Shown piece after piece: positions 17,949 through 26,861 of a stretch of 64,000 nt of DNA (positions are counted from its first letter, which is position 1; the number at the start of each line of letters is the position of its first letter). A model generated the notes under the pieces. The model had not been told where the DNA came from. It worked only from the letters and a program-made list of their open reading frames with translations, and made no database searches. The translations under genes and the position numbers were made by a program. Source of the stretch: Thermosporothrix hazakensis (GTDB lineage: Bacteria > Chloroflexota > Ktedonobacteria > Ktedonobacterales > Ktedonobacteraceae); assembly GCF_003253565.1 (NCBI RefSeq), contig NZ_QKUF01000027.1, positions 1 to 64,000 of the forward strand, read 5' to 3'.

Positions 17949-18575
17949 TTGAGGCACCGAGTTGCCGGAAACCGGATGAGCATGCCTGAGCCGCGCCGCC
18001 GTTCTGCGCGCCGCAATCTGATGGCTGGCCTCATTCGGTATGACCGCATTAAAACAACTGAAGCACGCGCGCGTGCTATTCGCGCTGAAGCGGAAAAATT
18101 GATCTACGCAGCGGTTCAGGGCCGCCAGCAGGCATGGGACTACCTGACCTCTGTTGTTTCCGATAAAGAAAAGGCCGAGCAGATCCTGGCTTTCGCTCGC
18201 AAGGGCCGCTTCTCTCTCAAGGCGTCTATTGCCAGCAATGAGGAGCGCGCCGCCCAGCTGAAAGCTCCTCTGACCGAGAAGGGACGCAAGTTCCTTGAGG
18301 ACAAGCTTGCTGCTCGCCGCGAAGAACTCTTGAAGATCATCTCCAACGAAGATGAGGCGGAGAAGGCGCTGAATGCGGCTTACCAGGCTATGGTGATTGA
18401 GCTCCGCGCGCGCCGCAAAATTCTGAAGGCCCTGCCCGATGAATTGGTGGTAAAGAAGATTTTCGAGGAACTGGCTCCGCGCTATGTCAATCGCCGCGGC
18501 GGCTATACTCGTATCACCAAACTTGGTCGCCGTAAGGGTGATGCCGCTGAAATCGCTCAGATCGCCCTTGTCTAA
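17949..18575 (+). CDS. rplQ: Large ribosomal subunit protein bL17, with about 85-residue insertion
   Basis: L17 (208 aa). The start is TTG 17949, 5 nt after GGAGG, giving (M)RHRVAGNRMSMPEPRRRSAR as in L17 homologs; an earlier in-frame ATG at 17799 inside rpoA is rejected. The usual N-terminal and C-terminal halves are present (KTTEARARAIRAEAEKLI; IFEELAPRYVNRRGGYTRI). Between them sits a charged helical insertion, residues about 65-150, rich in KEKAEQILAFARKG and DEAEKALNAAYQAM patterns. Typical L17 is 115-130 aa. Confidence 0.94.
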   Translation: MRHRVAGNRMSMPEPRRRSARRNLMAGLIRYDRIKTTEARARAIRAEAEKLIYAAVQGRQQAWDYLTSVVSDKEKAEQILAFARKGRFSLKASIASNEERAAQLKAPLTEKGRKFLEDKLAARREELLKIISNEDEAEKALNAAYQAMVIELRARRKILKALPDELVVKKIFEELAPRYVNRRGGYTRITKLGRRKGDAAEIAQIALV

Positions 18576-18620
18576 GCTTTTTTGAAAGGGCGCACCCTGG
18601 TGCGTTACCTGATTTGACGT

Positions 18621-19412
18621 ATGAATATTGCGTGCGGTATTGAGTATGATGGTACCGACTATCATGGCTTCCAGCGTCAGCCCAGAAGCCACGGTGCAAC
18701 GGTACAGGGTGTACTGGAAACTGCGATTGAGCGGATTTCCGGGGCTTTCTCGGTCGTTTCCAGCGCAGGACGAACCGATGCTGGCGTGCATGCAAGCGGA
18801 CAGGTGATCAACTTCCGCCCGCAGAAGCTGCTGCGTCCTGACGCCTGGCGTCGCGCTCTCAATGCCGTTCTGCCTGATACGGTTGTGGTTCGCTGGGTTC
18901 GGGAAGTCCCCGAGACTTTCCACGCCCGCTTTAGCGCCTTGAGCCGTTCCTATCGCTATTCGATCTGGAATGATGCCGCTCCTACCGCGTTGCGGAGCCG
19001 CTATACGCTGTTTTGCCCGCGCGCGCTGGATGTTGCGCTTATGCAAGAGGCGTGTCAGTTTTTGCTCGGGACTCATGATTTTGGGGCCTTTGGTCATAGC
19101 CCCTATGACTCTGACCCGACAAAACCAGGACCACATCATTGTATTCGTACGATGTTGGAGGCCCGTTGCACGCGTGATCCGGTACAACCAGAACTTATCT
19201 ATTGTGATTTTTCTGCCAACGCCTTTCTCACGGGGCAGGTTCGCAGAATGGTCGGCACTCTGCTCCTGGTCGGTCAGAAACGACTAAGCGTGGCGGAGTT
19301 CGCCGAGATTGTGCGACGGGCCGAGAAGACGCACCCTGGTTCAGCGGCTCCATCGCATGGGCTGTGTCTGGTACGGGTTGAGTATCCTGAAAAATTTGGA
19401 GTTAATGCATAA
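18621..19412 (+). CDS. truA: tRNA pseudouridine(38-40) synthase
   Basis: TruA (263 aa) isomerises uridines 38-40 in the anticodon arm. The catalytic Asp53 sits in [16 protein letters not shown]. Other family features include [15 protein letters not shown] at the N-terminus and [17 protein letters not shown] near the end. It overlaps rplM by one base (TAATG), a common truA-rplM arrangement. Confidence 0.96.
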   Translation: MNIACGIEYDGTDYHGFQRQPRSHGATVQGVLETAIERISGAFSVVSSAGRTDAGVHASGQVINFRPQKLLRPDAWRRALNAVLPDTVVVRWVREVPETFHARFSALSRSYRYSIWNDAAPTALRSRYTLFCPRALDVALMQEACQFLLGTHDFGAFGHSPYDSDPTKPGPHHCIRTMLEARCTRDPVQPELIYCDFSANAFLTGQVRRMVGTLLLVGQKRLSVAEFAEIVRRAEKTHPGSAAPSHGLCLVRVEYPEKFGVNA

Positions 19413-19882
19413 TGAGAAAGACATATAGCGCCAAGGCCGCTGATCTGCAACCCAAATGGTATGTCATTGATGCCGAGGGGCAGGTGCTGGGCCGCCTGGC
19501 ATCGCAGATCGCGCAGATCTTGCGCGGCAAGCACAAACCCACCTTCACTCCGCATATGAATTGCGGCGACTTTGTGATTGTGGTCAACGCCGAAAAAGTC
19601 GCTGTTACTGGCAAGCGCCTCGATCAGAAGGTGTACTATCGCCACTCTCAATACCCCGGCGGCTTGAAACAGGAGACGCTGCGTCAGCGCCTCTCCGGTC
19701 GCTTCCCGGAACGCGCTATCGAGCATGCTGTTCGTGGCATGGTGATGCATAATCGCCTGGGCAAAGATATTATGAAGCGACTCAAAGTCTATGCTGGCCC
19801 AACACATCCACATGAGGCTCAGAAGCCGGTTACCTGGACAGGCCCTCAGTCCCTGTTGCAGCAGGCCGGTCAGGAGAAGTAA
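19412..19882 (+). CDS. rplM: Large ribosomal subunit protein uL13
   Basis: L13 (156 aa), early assembly protein. It is recognised from [39 protein letters not shown] and [20 protein letters not shown]. It is slightly longer than typical because of a short C-terminal extension. Co-transcribed with rpsI. Confidence 0.97.
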   Translation: MRKTYSAKAADLQPKWYVIDAEGQVLGRLASQIAQILRGKHKPTFTPHMNCGDFVIVVNAEKVAVTGKRLDQKVYYRHSQYPGGLKQETLRQRLSGRFPERAIEHAVRGMVMHNRLGKDIMKRLKVYAGPTHPHEAQKPVTWTGPQSLLQQAGQEK

Positions 19883-19900
19883 AGAAGAGGAGATCCTACC

Positions 19901-20308
19901 TTGGCAGATACCAATAGAGGTGACTACTACTACGGTATGGGACGGCGCAAGACGGCGGTCGCCCGCGTGCGCCTCTTCCCAAACGGTGATGGTAGCGTGA
20001 CGGTCAACGGCAAAGCCGCCAACGATTATTTTGGTGGCCGCGATGCTTTGCTTGCTACGATCACGGCTCCCTTCCGCGAGTTGAATCTTGACGGGTACAA
20101 TATCACCGTCCGTGTTGTGGGCGGTGGCACGAGCGGTCAGGCTGGCGCCATTCGCCACGGTCTGGCTCGCGCTCTGGTTCGCATGAATCCCGACTTTAAG
20201 GCGGCTATGCGTAAAGCCGGGTTCCTGACCCGCGATCCTCGCATGAAGGAGCGAAAGAAGCCTGGTCTGAAACGCGCTCGTAAGGCTGCTCAGTACACGA
20301 AGCGTTAG
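19901..20308 (+). CDS. rpsI: Small ribosomal subunit protein uS9
   Basis: S9 (135 aa), whose C-terminal Arg approaches P-site tRNA. TTG start with GAGGAG upstream. YYYGMGRRKTAVARVRLFP and the ending KKPGLKRARKAAQYTKR are diagnostic. Last gene of the cluster; a strong terminator follows. Confidence 0.96.
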   Translation: MADTNRGDYYYGMGRRKTAVARVRLFPNGDGSVTVNGKAANDYFGGRDALLATITAPFRELNLDGYNITVRVVGGGTSGQAGAIRHGLARALVRMNPDFKAAMRKAGFLTRDPRMKERKKPGLKRARKAAQYTKR

Positions 20309-20348
20309 TTTCTCCGTGCTTATCTTTCAAACAGAAAATGCATATGCT

Positions 20349-20383
20349 CCCTGCCAGTGTTTTGCCCTGGCAGGGTTTTTTTT
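20349..20383 (+). terminator. Intrinsic terminator ending the ribosomal cluster
   Basis: Perfect 9-bp stem CCCTGCCAG (20349-20357) / CTGGCAGGG (20367-20375) followed by eight T. It lies 40 nt past rpsI. Confidence 0.95.
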
Positions 20384-20415
20384 AACCACTACATTCAATG
20401 TGTGAAGGAGCTTGT

Positions 20416-21282
20416 ATGGTGGAGGATAAGTCTTTCTGGCTTTCCATCCAGAATCAGGATTATGATGTTCCTGATGGCTATTCTGCAACCTCTCTACTCT
20501 CTGCTTTGTTGCCCGCGCTTGGCTCAAGTGATCCCGAGTTGCGCGATACGCTGTCCTATTCGATCCTCGCTCGCTGGATCGAACGCGGTCTCTATACTCC
20601 CGCAGAGCTGCGCTCGCTTGCTCGTCGCATGGAAGAACAGCTTACTGTTGGCCTTGGGGAGTACGAGACTGATACGGTCTTCCTCCGCTCATTCTCGGTC
20701 TTGATCCTGGCTTGTGTGCTCGAATATGACAATGAGCATCCCTTCCTGACCGAGGAGGAAATTCGATCCTGTCTGGAAGCCGCGCTGCTTTATTTTCGGG
20801 CCGAGCAGGATCGTCGCGGGTATGTGCCAGGTAAGGGATGGGCGCATGCTATCGCTCACGCGGCTGATCTGTTGCTGACGCTGGCGCAGAATCGATATAT
20901 GCAAAGGGCTGATCTTATTCGTATTTTGACCGCTATCGCTGATCTGATAACAGAACCGATTCCGTTTGTATACCTCTATCGCGAAGATGAGCGTCTGGCC
21001 TATGCCGTGATGGGCATATTGCGGCGCGATCTGCTGAACGGAGAAGACCTGAAGCTGTGGTTGCGGCGGCTGGCCCAACCTCCCGGACTGGAATTTTCCT
21101 GGACACAGGAATATACCAGTGAAGAACGGGTAAGCGCTTTTCACAATACGCAGACGTTTTTACGTAGCCTTTATTTTCAACTTACCCTGGTTGAGCGTCC
21201 TCCTGCCATTGCTCAGGCGCTGGTGTATGAACTCGTTCAGATCTTGCGTGAGATGGATACTGGCTTTTATGAGCTCTCCTGA
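20416..21282 (+). CDS. DUF2785 family protein
   Basis: 288 aa. ATG 20416 is preferred because AAGGAG sits 5 nt upstream; ATG 20398 has no such site. The protein resembles DUF2785 (all-helical, function unknown): LGSSDPELRDTLSYSILARWI, a Ser-rich FLRSFSVLILACVLEYD segment, and GYVPGKGWAHAIAHAADLL. It has no signal peptide or TM and is probably cytosolic. It lies alone between the ribosomal terminator and ilvE. Family assignment is by recalled motifs only. Confidence 0.75.
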   Translation: MVEDKSFWLSIQNQDYDVPDGYSATSLLSALLPALGSSDPELRDTLSYSILARWIERGLYTPAELRSLARRMEEQLTVGLGEYETDTVFLRSFSVLILACVLEYDNEHPFLTEEEIRSCLEAALLYFRAEQDRRGYVPGKGWAHAIAHAADLLLTLAQNRYMQRADLIRILTAIADLITEPIPFVYLYREDERLAYAVMGILRRDLLNGEDLKLWLRRLAQPPGLEFSWTQEYTSEERVSAFHNTQTFLRSLYFQLTLVERPPAIAQALVYELVQILREMDTGFYELS

Positions 21283-21292
21283 AGAGGATATG

Positions 21293-21333
21293 AAAAAAAG
21301 CAATGCTGGCAGACATCAACAGCCTGCCAGCAT
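21293..21333 (-). terminator. Intrinsic terminator of ilvE
   Basis: 10-bp stem (21303-21312 / 21324-21333); on the minus strand it is followed by a run of seven T (A 21293-21299 on the + strand). It lies in the convergent DUF2785/ilvE gap and may slow both directions. Confidence 0.85.
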
Positions 21334-21346
21334 GCTTGGCTTCATT

Positions 21347-22288
21347 TTAGTCGGTATTCTCGGCGCTCACAAGGCTGTACACCGGGGTACACCACTTGCG
21401 GTACTCCGCTCGCTTGCCGCGCACGATGTCAAAGTAGAGTTCTTGCAACCGGGTCGCGATCGGGCCAACGTTGCCGGTACCGATAGGGCGGCGATCGATC
21501 TCTATAACGGGTGCGATCTGTGCTCCTGTGCCACACAGGAAGACCTCATCTGCGTTATAGAGCTCTGTTCGATCAACCACACGCTCACGGGTTGGAATCC
21601 CGAGTTCGCGCTGCGCTACCTGTATAACGGTGTCGCGCGTAATCCCGAGGAGGATGTTTTCTGAGGGGGCCGGGGTGACGAGTTCTCCATCAAGATAGAG
21701 GAAAATGTTTTCAGCGCTTCCCTCTGACACATGTCCCTCGTTGGTGAGCATAATGGCTTCGTCAAAGCCGTTCTGAAGGGCTTCGCTCTTAGCAAGCGCT
21801 GCGTTCACGTAGCCACCACACACTTTTGCACGGGCCGGGATCGCGTTATCATCTATACGCCGCCAGGAAGAGACACCACAGCGCAAGCCGGTAATCTCAA
21901 TGTAGTTTCCCAGTGGCTCAGAGGTGATAATGCAATCGTCCTTCAGGCCGTGAAGACGTACGCCGATAATCTGATCGCTTTTATAGATCACCGGGCGCAG
22001 ATACACGTCCTCGCGTTGCCCGTTGCGCCGAACCAGCTCAGTGCTGATTTCGATAAACTCATCAACTGTGTAGGGGAGAGACATTTGTAGGATCTTGCAG
22101 GAGCGTTCCAGTCGCTCAAAATGCTCGCGAAGCCGGAACAGGTAGATCTGTTGATCCTCTGCGTTCCAGTAGCCTCGAATTCCCTCGAAGCAGCCAGTCC
22201 CATAAGCAAAACCATGTGTGCGAACGGATATTGTCCCCTGTTCAAAAGGGAGAAAATCCCCGTTCATAAAAAGGACTTTTGCACCCAT
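21347..22288 (-). CDS. ilvE: Branched-chain amino acid aminotransferase
   Basis: Fold-type IV PLP transaminase (313 aa), interconverting Leu/Ile/Val and their 2-oxo acids with 2-oxoglutarate/glutamate. The PLP lysine is Lys155 in IPARAKVCGGYVNAALAKSEA; GTGCFEGIRGYW and SEGSAENIF are typical of class IV. It lies downstream of arginase on the same strand (102-nt gap), so both may share the arginase promoter. A D-amino-acid or aminodeoxychorismate relative is less likely given the IlvE-like motifs. Confidence 0.88.
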   Translation of the reverse strand: MGAKVLFMNGDFLPFEQGTISVRTHGFAYGTGCFEGIRGYWNAEDQQIYLFRLREHFERLERSCKILQMSLPYTVDEFIEISTELVRRNGQREDVYLRPVIYKSDQIIGVRLHGLKDDCIITSEPLGNYIEITGLRCGVSSWRRIDDNAIPARAKVCGGYVNAALAKSEALQNGFDEAIMLTNEGHVSEGSAENIFLYLDGELVTPAPSENILLGITRDTVIQVAQRELGIPTRERVVDRTELYNADEVFLCGTGAQIAPVIEIDRRPIGTGNVGPIATRLQELYFDIVRGKRAEYRKWCTPVYSLVSAENTD

Positions 22289-22390
22289 ACGCTTCTGGCA
22301 GAGAGCAGCGCCGTTGCGGCCCCCTGCATCCTCCTTTGTCTGTTGCTTGGATATCTTCTACTACAAGTGACAGGCAGAGCAAAGAGCGCC

Positions 22391-23284
22391 TTACAAGATC
22401 TTTTTCCCGAGGGCCGACAGGATAAGCTCGACAGCAAGCCGGGCGGTCGAATTTTCGTGGTCCAAAATAGAATTCACTTCTACGATATCCATCGAGACGA
22501 TTTGTCGTGAGTCGGCAAGAACCTCCATTGCGGTATGAGCTTCCCGATAGCTCAAGCCGCCCCGCACTGGTGTCCCCACTCCCGGGGCCTCACGTGGGTC
22601 GATTGAGTCCATATCAAAGCTCAGATGGATCGGGCGGCCATTGCGCCCCGCTATCTCAACTGCCCGTTTGCTTACCTCAAAGATGCCGTAATGATCGATG
22701 TCCGACATCGTGAAGACGCTTACATGGTGCTGCCGTAACAGCGCTTTTTCTTCGTTGTCAAGGTCACGCGCCCCAACAATCACAATATTTTCTGGCTTGA
22801 TCTTTGGAGCCCATCCTTTGATATGGGTGAGCTTGTGGTTGCCCAACCCGGACAGTGCTGCTAAAATCATACCATGAATATTGCCTGAGGGGGTGGTTTC
22901 TTCTGTATTAAAGTCGGCGTGGGCATCAACCCAAATGACGCCAAGGTTCTTATGCACACTGGCAACACCGCTGATCGAGCCGAGTGCAATACTGTGGTCC
23001 CCTCCAAGAATCAAGGGGAACTCTCCGTCCTGCAATGCCTGCTCGACTGTATCGGCAAGTTCTTCTGATGCTTGAACGATTGGTTCAAGATACTTGAGCT
23101 TTGGATGTCCGACCGGGCGGCTTTCCGGCTGAGGAATGTGAATGTTGCCTATATCATGAACGCTGTAGCCGAGACGTCGAAGTTGTTCGTTCAGTGCGGC
23201 ATAGCGAATTGCGCTTGGACCAATATCTACGCCGCGTCGATCTGCTCCCAGATCCATGGGAGCGCCAATAACACGGATACGCAT
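22391..23284 (-). CDS. rocF: Arginase
   Basis: Ureohydrolase (297 aa) splitting arginine into ornithine and urea. The binuclear Mn ligands are in place: His97 (GGDHS), Asp120/His122/Asp124 (WVDAHADFN), and Asp224/Asp226 (SFDMDSIDP). The N-terminus (VIGAPMDLGADRRGVDIGP) fits true arginase better than agmatinase. No urease or rocD is nearby. With gdhA 2.3 kb away it suggests arginine-to-glutamate nitrogen flow. A promoter and palindromic operator-like site lie just upstream. Confidence 0.93.
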   Translation of the reverse strand: MRIRVIGAPMDLGADRRGVDIGPSAIRYAALNEQLRRLGYSVHDIGNIHIPQPESRPVGHPKLKYLEPIVQASEELADTVEQALQDGEFPLILGGDHSIALGSISGVASVHKNLGVIWVDAHADFNTEETTPSGNIHGMILAALSGLGNHKLTHIKGWAPKIKPENIVIVGARDLDNEEKALLRQHHVSVFTMSDIDHYGIFEVSKRAVEIAGRNGRPIHLSFDMDSIDPREAPGVGTPVRGGLSYREAHTAMEVLADSRQIVSMDIVEVNSILDHENSTARLAVELILSALGKKIL

Positions 23285-23295
23285 ATAGAAACCTC

Positions 23296-23317
23296 TTGTT
23301 CAACATTGAACAATGTT
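23296..23317 (-). promoter_or_regulatory. Overlapping palindromes in the arginase leader
   Basis: TTGTTCAA-CA-TTGAACAA (23296-23313) overlaps AACATTG-AA-CAATGTT (23302-23317), both perfect. The site lies between the predicted transcription start (about 23325) and the arginase ATG (23284), where a bound repressor would block elongation. The regulator is unknown; it does not read as a clear ARG box. Confidence 0.55.
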
Positions 23318-23331
23318 ATTTTTCTATCCCC

Positions 23332-23360
23332 ATTATAGTCATTGCTCTACCGTTTGTCTA
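23332..23360 (-). promoter_or_regulatory. Promoter of arginase
   Basis: On the minus strand: TAGACA (23355-23360), 17-bp spacer, TATAAT (23332-23337). The predicted leader is about 40 nt. Confidence 0.75.
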
Positions 23361-23410
23361 TGGTTATTTCGTGTATCCAATGCGCATGGCTCTGAATGGG
23401 GTACCATTGG

Positions 23411-23437
23411 TTGTCTGCACGCTTGCATTGGTATAAT
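23411..23437 (+). promoter_or_regulatory. Possible promoter of the peptide-binding lipoprotein
   Basis: A good TATAAT (23432-23437), but the best -35 (TTGTCT, 23411-23416) has only 15-bp spacing. The roughly 240-nt leader before the gene includes CCAGT/ACTGG and CCGGG-GGCG-CCCGG hairpins around 23554-23592; no known riboswitch was recognised. Confidence 0.4.
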
Positions 23438-23679
23438 CCTTTTCATGTATACGTTCTACAATCAGGTAGGAATTATTTGATGCAAAACAGAAAACCAGGG
23501 AGTGAGATCCTGAAATAGTTTAGTTGCCCGCGAGACATGTTATGCCAGTTCCCGGGATACTGGAAGAGCCGGGGGCGCCCGGACAGGCGGCAAGGCGGAC
23601 TGTTAGCGCAGGCTTGATGATATGAGGATTTTTGCATGCTGCGATTTTTTTCTTGTTGCGGAAAGTGAGGTACACCCCG

Positions 23680-25326
23680 ATGTTTTCTTTTCGATCACCC
23701 GGGCGGTTCAGGCGTGCCTCCTCACTGCTGCTCTCTTGCTTGCTGCTGCTGACGGTGGTTACTGCTTGTAGCTCTGGTGGAAGTAGCGGAAAGACGTCGA
23801 ATGCTCAATCGCCCCTTGCGGCGGAACAAGTCTTGAAATATCCAAATGTAGGTATTTCCGATCCTGCATCCCTTGACCCTGCTCTGATCGCCGATGAGAA
23901 TACGCGTCTGATTGCTTCGATGCTCTATAGCGGCCTGGTCAGGCTGGACAAGAATCTTAATGTGCTTCCAGATCAGGCAACCTGGGATATTTCCCCTGAT
24001 GGCAAAACCTATACGTTTCATCTCAAATCCGGAGTGCGTTTCTCCGATGGCTCTCCGGTGACGGCTGGCGATTATCTCTATTCCTGGTCCAGAGCGCTCT
24101 GGCCGGAACTGCAAGCTCCGCATGCTTCTCTGCTTGAAATCATTGAGGGAAGCGAGGCCGTGGTGACGGGGAAGACAAAGGAGCTCAGTGGCGTGCGGGC
24201 ACTGGATGCACATACGTTGCAGGTAACGCTGGTTCGACCCGCTCCTTATTTTCTCTCTGCTCTAACAAATTGCGTGTTTATGCCGGTGAATAAGAAACTC
24301 ATCGAGCGTTATGGACAGCAAAATTGGTCGCTGCATGTTGCGGGGGAGGCCGTTGGCACGGGACCGCTGCGGGTGAAGCAATGGTTCCATAATGTGAAGA
24401 TGGTCTTTGAGCCAAACCCGTTCTATTATGGGAAAAAGACACAGTTAAAACAGGTTGATATGCTCTTTATCAATGATCCTGTGGTGGCTTTGAAGGCGTT
24501 CCGGGCCGGACAGTATAGTTTTATCTGGAAGATCTCTCAGGGCGATCAGAATAATGCTCGTGTGATTAAAGGCTTTACCAGCGCTTCTCTGGCTCAGACC
24601 AGTCTGCTTTTCTTTGATACGACAAAGCCGCCGTTTGACAATAAAGCCGTGCGTCAGGCCTTTGCCTATGCGCTGGATAAACAGGGGCTCTCCGCTTCAA
24701 TGTGGAAGAATGCCGCTATCCCTGCCCCGACGATTGTGCCGCCGGGTATTCCGGGCTATCAGCCTGATGCGACCGGCATTCCCTATGGACCAACGAAAGC
24801 AAAGTCGCTCCTGCAAACAGTCTACCCGGATGTGACTAAATTCCCTGATGTAACGTTCTCATATCCGAGTGCACAAATGACCTCAGGAGAAGCGGGTACA
24901 TTACGCAAAATGTGGCGGGAGGCACTCGGCATCAATGTCGAGCTCCGCGCAATGGAGACAATGGCATATAACCAGGAGGTTCGTCAGCACCAGGTCCAGC
25001 TCGGGTTTACACAGTGGAGGGCGGATTTCCCTGATCCCTATGACTGGCTGTATACCAATCTCTGTTCTTCTTCTCCTATGAGTGAGGGGTTATGGAAGAA
25101 CGCTGAGTTTGATCGGCTGGTGAAAGAGGCTGAGACCAGGACAGGCAATGAGCGCCTGGCCCTGTATCAGCAGGCTGAAAGGCTCGCGATCGAGGAAGCT
25201 GGCTGGTTGCCACTCGGACATCATACGCAGGCTGCGATCATTCCTTCCTGGCTCAAAGGGGTCAGTCTGAATGCCGCCGGGCTCTATTTTGGAGACTGGT
25301 CAGAGGTCGCTCTTTTACAACACTGA
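23680..25326 (+). CDS. Peptide/oligosaccharide ABC transporter substrate-binding lipoprotein
   Basis: Family 5 extracytoplasmic solute-binding protein (548 aa; DppA/OppA type). ATG 23680 gives a signal peptide with Arg-rich start, a Leu-rich core (SSLLLSCLLLLTVVTAC) and a lipobox Cys; an in-frame TTG at 23632 is rejected. Family features include DPASLDPALIADENTRLIASM, FHLKSGVRFSDGSPVTAGD and the YALDK motif. It is an orphan: no permease or ATPase gene is adjacent, so it must pair with transporter parts encoded elsewhere. The substrate cannot be read from sequence. Confidence 0.9.
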   Translation: MFSFRSPGRFRRASSLLLSCLLLLTVVTACSSGGSSGKTSNAQSPLAAEQVLKYPNVGISDPASLDPALIADENTRLIASMLYSGLVRLDKNLNVLPDQATWDISPDGKTYTFHLKSGVRFSDGSPVTAGDYLYSWSRALWPELQAPHASLLEIIEGSEAVVTGKTKELSGVRALDAHTLQVTLVRPAPYFLSALTNCVFMPVNKKLIERYGQQNWSLHVAGEAVGTGPLRVKQWFHNVKMVFEPNPFYYGKKTQLKQVDMLFINDPVVALKAFRAGQYSFIWKISQGDQNNARVIKGFTSASLAQTSLLFFDTTKPPFDNKAVRQAFAYALDKQGLSASMWKNAAIPAPTIVPPGIPGYQPDATGIPYGPTKAKSLLQTVYPDVTKFPDVTFSYPSAQMTSGEAGTLRKMWREALGINVELRAMETMAYNQEVRQHQVQLGFTQWRADFPDPYDWLYTNLCSSSPMSEGLWKNAEFDRLVKEAETRTGNERLALYQQAERLAIEEAGWLPLGHHTQAAIIPSWLKGVSLNAAGLYFGDWSEVALLQH

Positions 25327-25363
25327 TCGCGGTAATGACCGACCAGACTAACGCGCGTTCGGC

Positions 25364-25393
25364 TTGAAAGCAATGAAAGTCTGGTGTTATACT
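25364..25393 (+). promoter_or_regulatory. Promoter in the gdhA leader
   Basis: TTGAAA (25364-25369), 18-bp spacer, TATACT (25388-25393). It starts after the lipoprotein gene ends yet lies just before an intrinsic terminator, so its transcript would be a short RNA unless the terminator is bypassed. Confidence 0.55.
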
Positions 25394-25416
25394 GTGGATG
25401 GATTTTGAAAGGCATT

Positions 25417-25440
25417 CCCGCCCAAAACAGGGCGGGTTTT
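25417..25440 (+). terminator. Intrinsic terminator between lipoprotein gene and gdhA
   Basis: CCCGCCC (25417-25423), loop AAAACA, GGGCGGG (25430-25436), then TTTT. It ends the lipoprotein transcript and may also attenuate the promoter at 25364-25393. The remaining leader to gdhA (25441-25585) showed nothing else recognisable. Confidence 0.85.
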
Positions 25441-25585
25441 CCTATGCGCTCTCATTATACTTTTTTGTTCCTTGAAAGAACGGTTTATGTTGGGAGTTTC
25501 ACCACTACTCAGTGAGCAATGGTGCTCCATGTGCAATGCAGCAAGCTGGCCTGAGGTGGCCGGTGCCTAAGGAGGTACTTTCATA

Positions 25586-26839
25586 ATGGCTATTGATGTG
25601 ATGAACCCGTACGAAATGGCGGTTGCTCAGTTTGACGAAGCTGCGGAGCGACTGGGCTTATCACAGGCGATGCGTGCAATTCTGCGGAAACCAAAACGCG
25701 AATTGATTGTCAATTTCCCTGTCCGCATGGACAACGGCGATGTTGAAATGTTTACAGGGTACAGGGTACAGCACAATATTAACCGGGGACCGGCGAAAGG
25801 TGGGATTCGCTTCAGTCCAGAGGTGTCGTTAGACGAGGTGCGTGCTCTGGCGATGTGGATGACCTGGAAATGCGCGGTTGTTGGCATTCCCTACGGCGGA
25901 GCCAAAGGCGGTGTGATCTGTGACCCGCATAAGATGTCTATGGCTGAGATCGAACGCCTGACGCGCCGCTATGCAACCGAGATTTCGATTCTGATCGGCC
26001 CTGATAGCGATATTCCCGCTCCTGATATGAATACCAACCCTCAGGTGATGGCCTGGATTATGGATACCTATTCCATGCATCAGGGGTATTCGGTGCCGGC
26101 TGTGATCACCGGGAAGCCACTTGCAATCGGCGGGAGTGAGGGCCGCCTTGAAGCAACCGCTCGTGGTGTGCAGGTGGTGGCACTGGAAGCGATGCAAGAC
26201 ATGAATATGCAGCCTGAGAAATGCCGGGTTGTGATTCAGGGCTTTGGAAACGTTGGCGGTATTGCTGCCCGGCTGCTACATGAGTCCGGCTGCAAAGTCA
26301 TCGGCATCAGCGATATCTCCGGTGGTCTCTATAATCCAGATGGGATTGATATTCCGAAGGCTACCCGCTTTTCACGCGAGCATGGAGGCCTGAGAGGTTT
26401 CCCTGAGGCCGAGGAGATCACCAATGCCGAATTACTGACACTCCCCTGCGATGTGTTGATTCCCGCGGCGCTGGAAAATCAGATTACCGGACATAACGCG
26501 GCTCAGATCAATACTCGCCTGATTATTGAGGCGGCGAACGGACCGACAACGCCTGAGGCCGATGCGATTCTGAATGAGCGCGGTATCACGGTGGTGCCTG
26601 ATATTCTGGCAAACGCTGGCGGTGTCACGGTGAGTTACTTTGAATGGGTTCAGGACCTGCAACGCTTCTTCTGGGCTGAGGATGAGATTAATATGCGCCT
26701 GGAAAAGATTATGAAGCGCTCATATCAGGCTGTGAAAGCAAAAGCAGAGGAGCAGCGAACGAATCTGCGCATGGGAGCGTATCTGCTGGCTGTTGCACGG
26801 GTAGCAGAAGCGACAGAAATTCGCGGTGTATATCCGTAA
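25586..26839 (+). CDS. gdhA: Glutamate dehydrogenase
   Basis: Hexameric-type GDH (417 aa) interconverting glutamate and 2-oxoglutarate plus ammonia. Substrate/catalytic lysines are Lys71 (RGPAKGGIRFSPEV), Lys95 (MTWKCAVVG) and Lys107 (PYGGAKGGV). The Rossmann motif GFGNVGG follows. AAGGAGGT precedes ATG 25586. Cofactor preference is not assignable with confidence. With arginase and IlvE nearby it fits a glutamate-centred nitrogen hub. Confidence 0.95.
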   Translation: MAIDVMNPYEMAVAQFDEAAERLGLSQAMRAILRKPKRELIVNFPVRMDNGDVEMFTGYRVQHNINRGPAKGGIRFSPEVSLDEVRALAMWMTWKCAVVGIPYGGAKGGVICDPHKMSMAEIERLTRRYATEISILIGPDSDIPAPDMNTNPQVMAWIMDTYSMHQGYSVPAVITGKPLAIGGSEGRLEATARGVQVVALEAMQDMNMQPEKCRVVIQGFGNVGGIAARLLHESGCKVIGISDISGGLYNPDGIDIPKATRFSREHGGLRGFPEAEEITNAELLTLPCDVLIPAALENQITGHNAAQINTRLIIEAANGPTTPEADAILNERGITVVPDILANAGGVTVSYFEWVQDLQRFFWAEDEINMRLEKIMKRSYQAVKAKAEEQRTNLRMGAYLLAVARVAEATEIRGVYP

Positions 26840-26861
26840 GCGTGGTTTCTTGCATCTCCAT

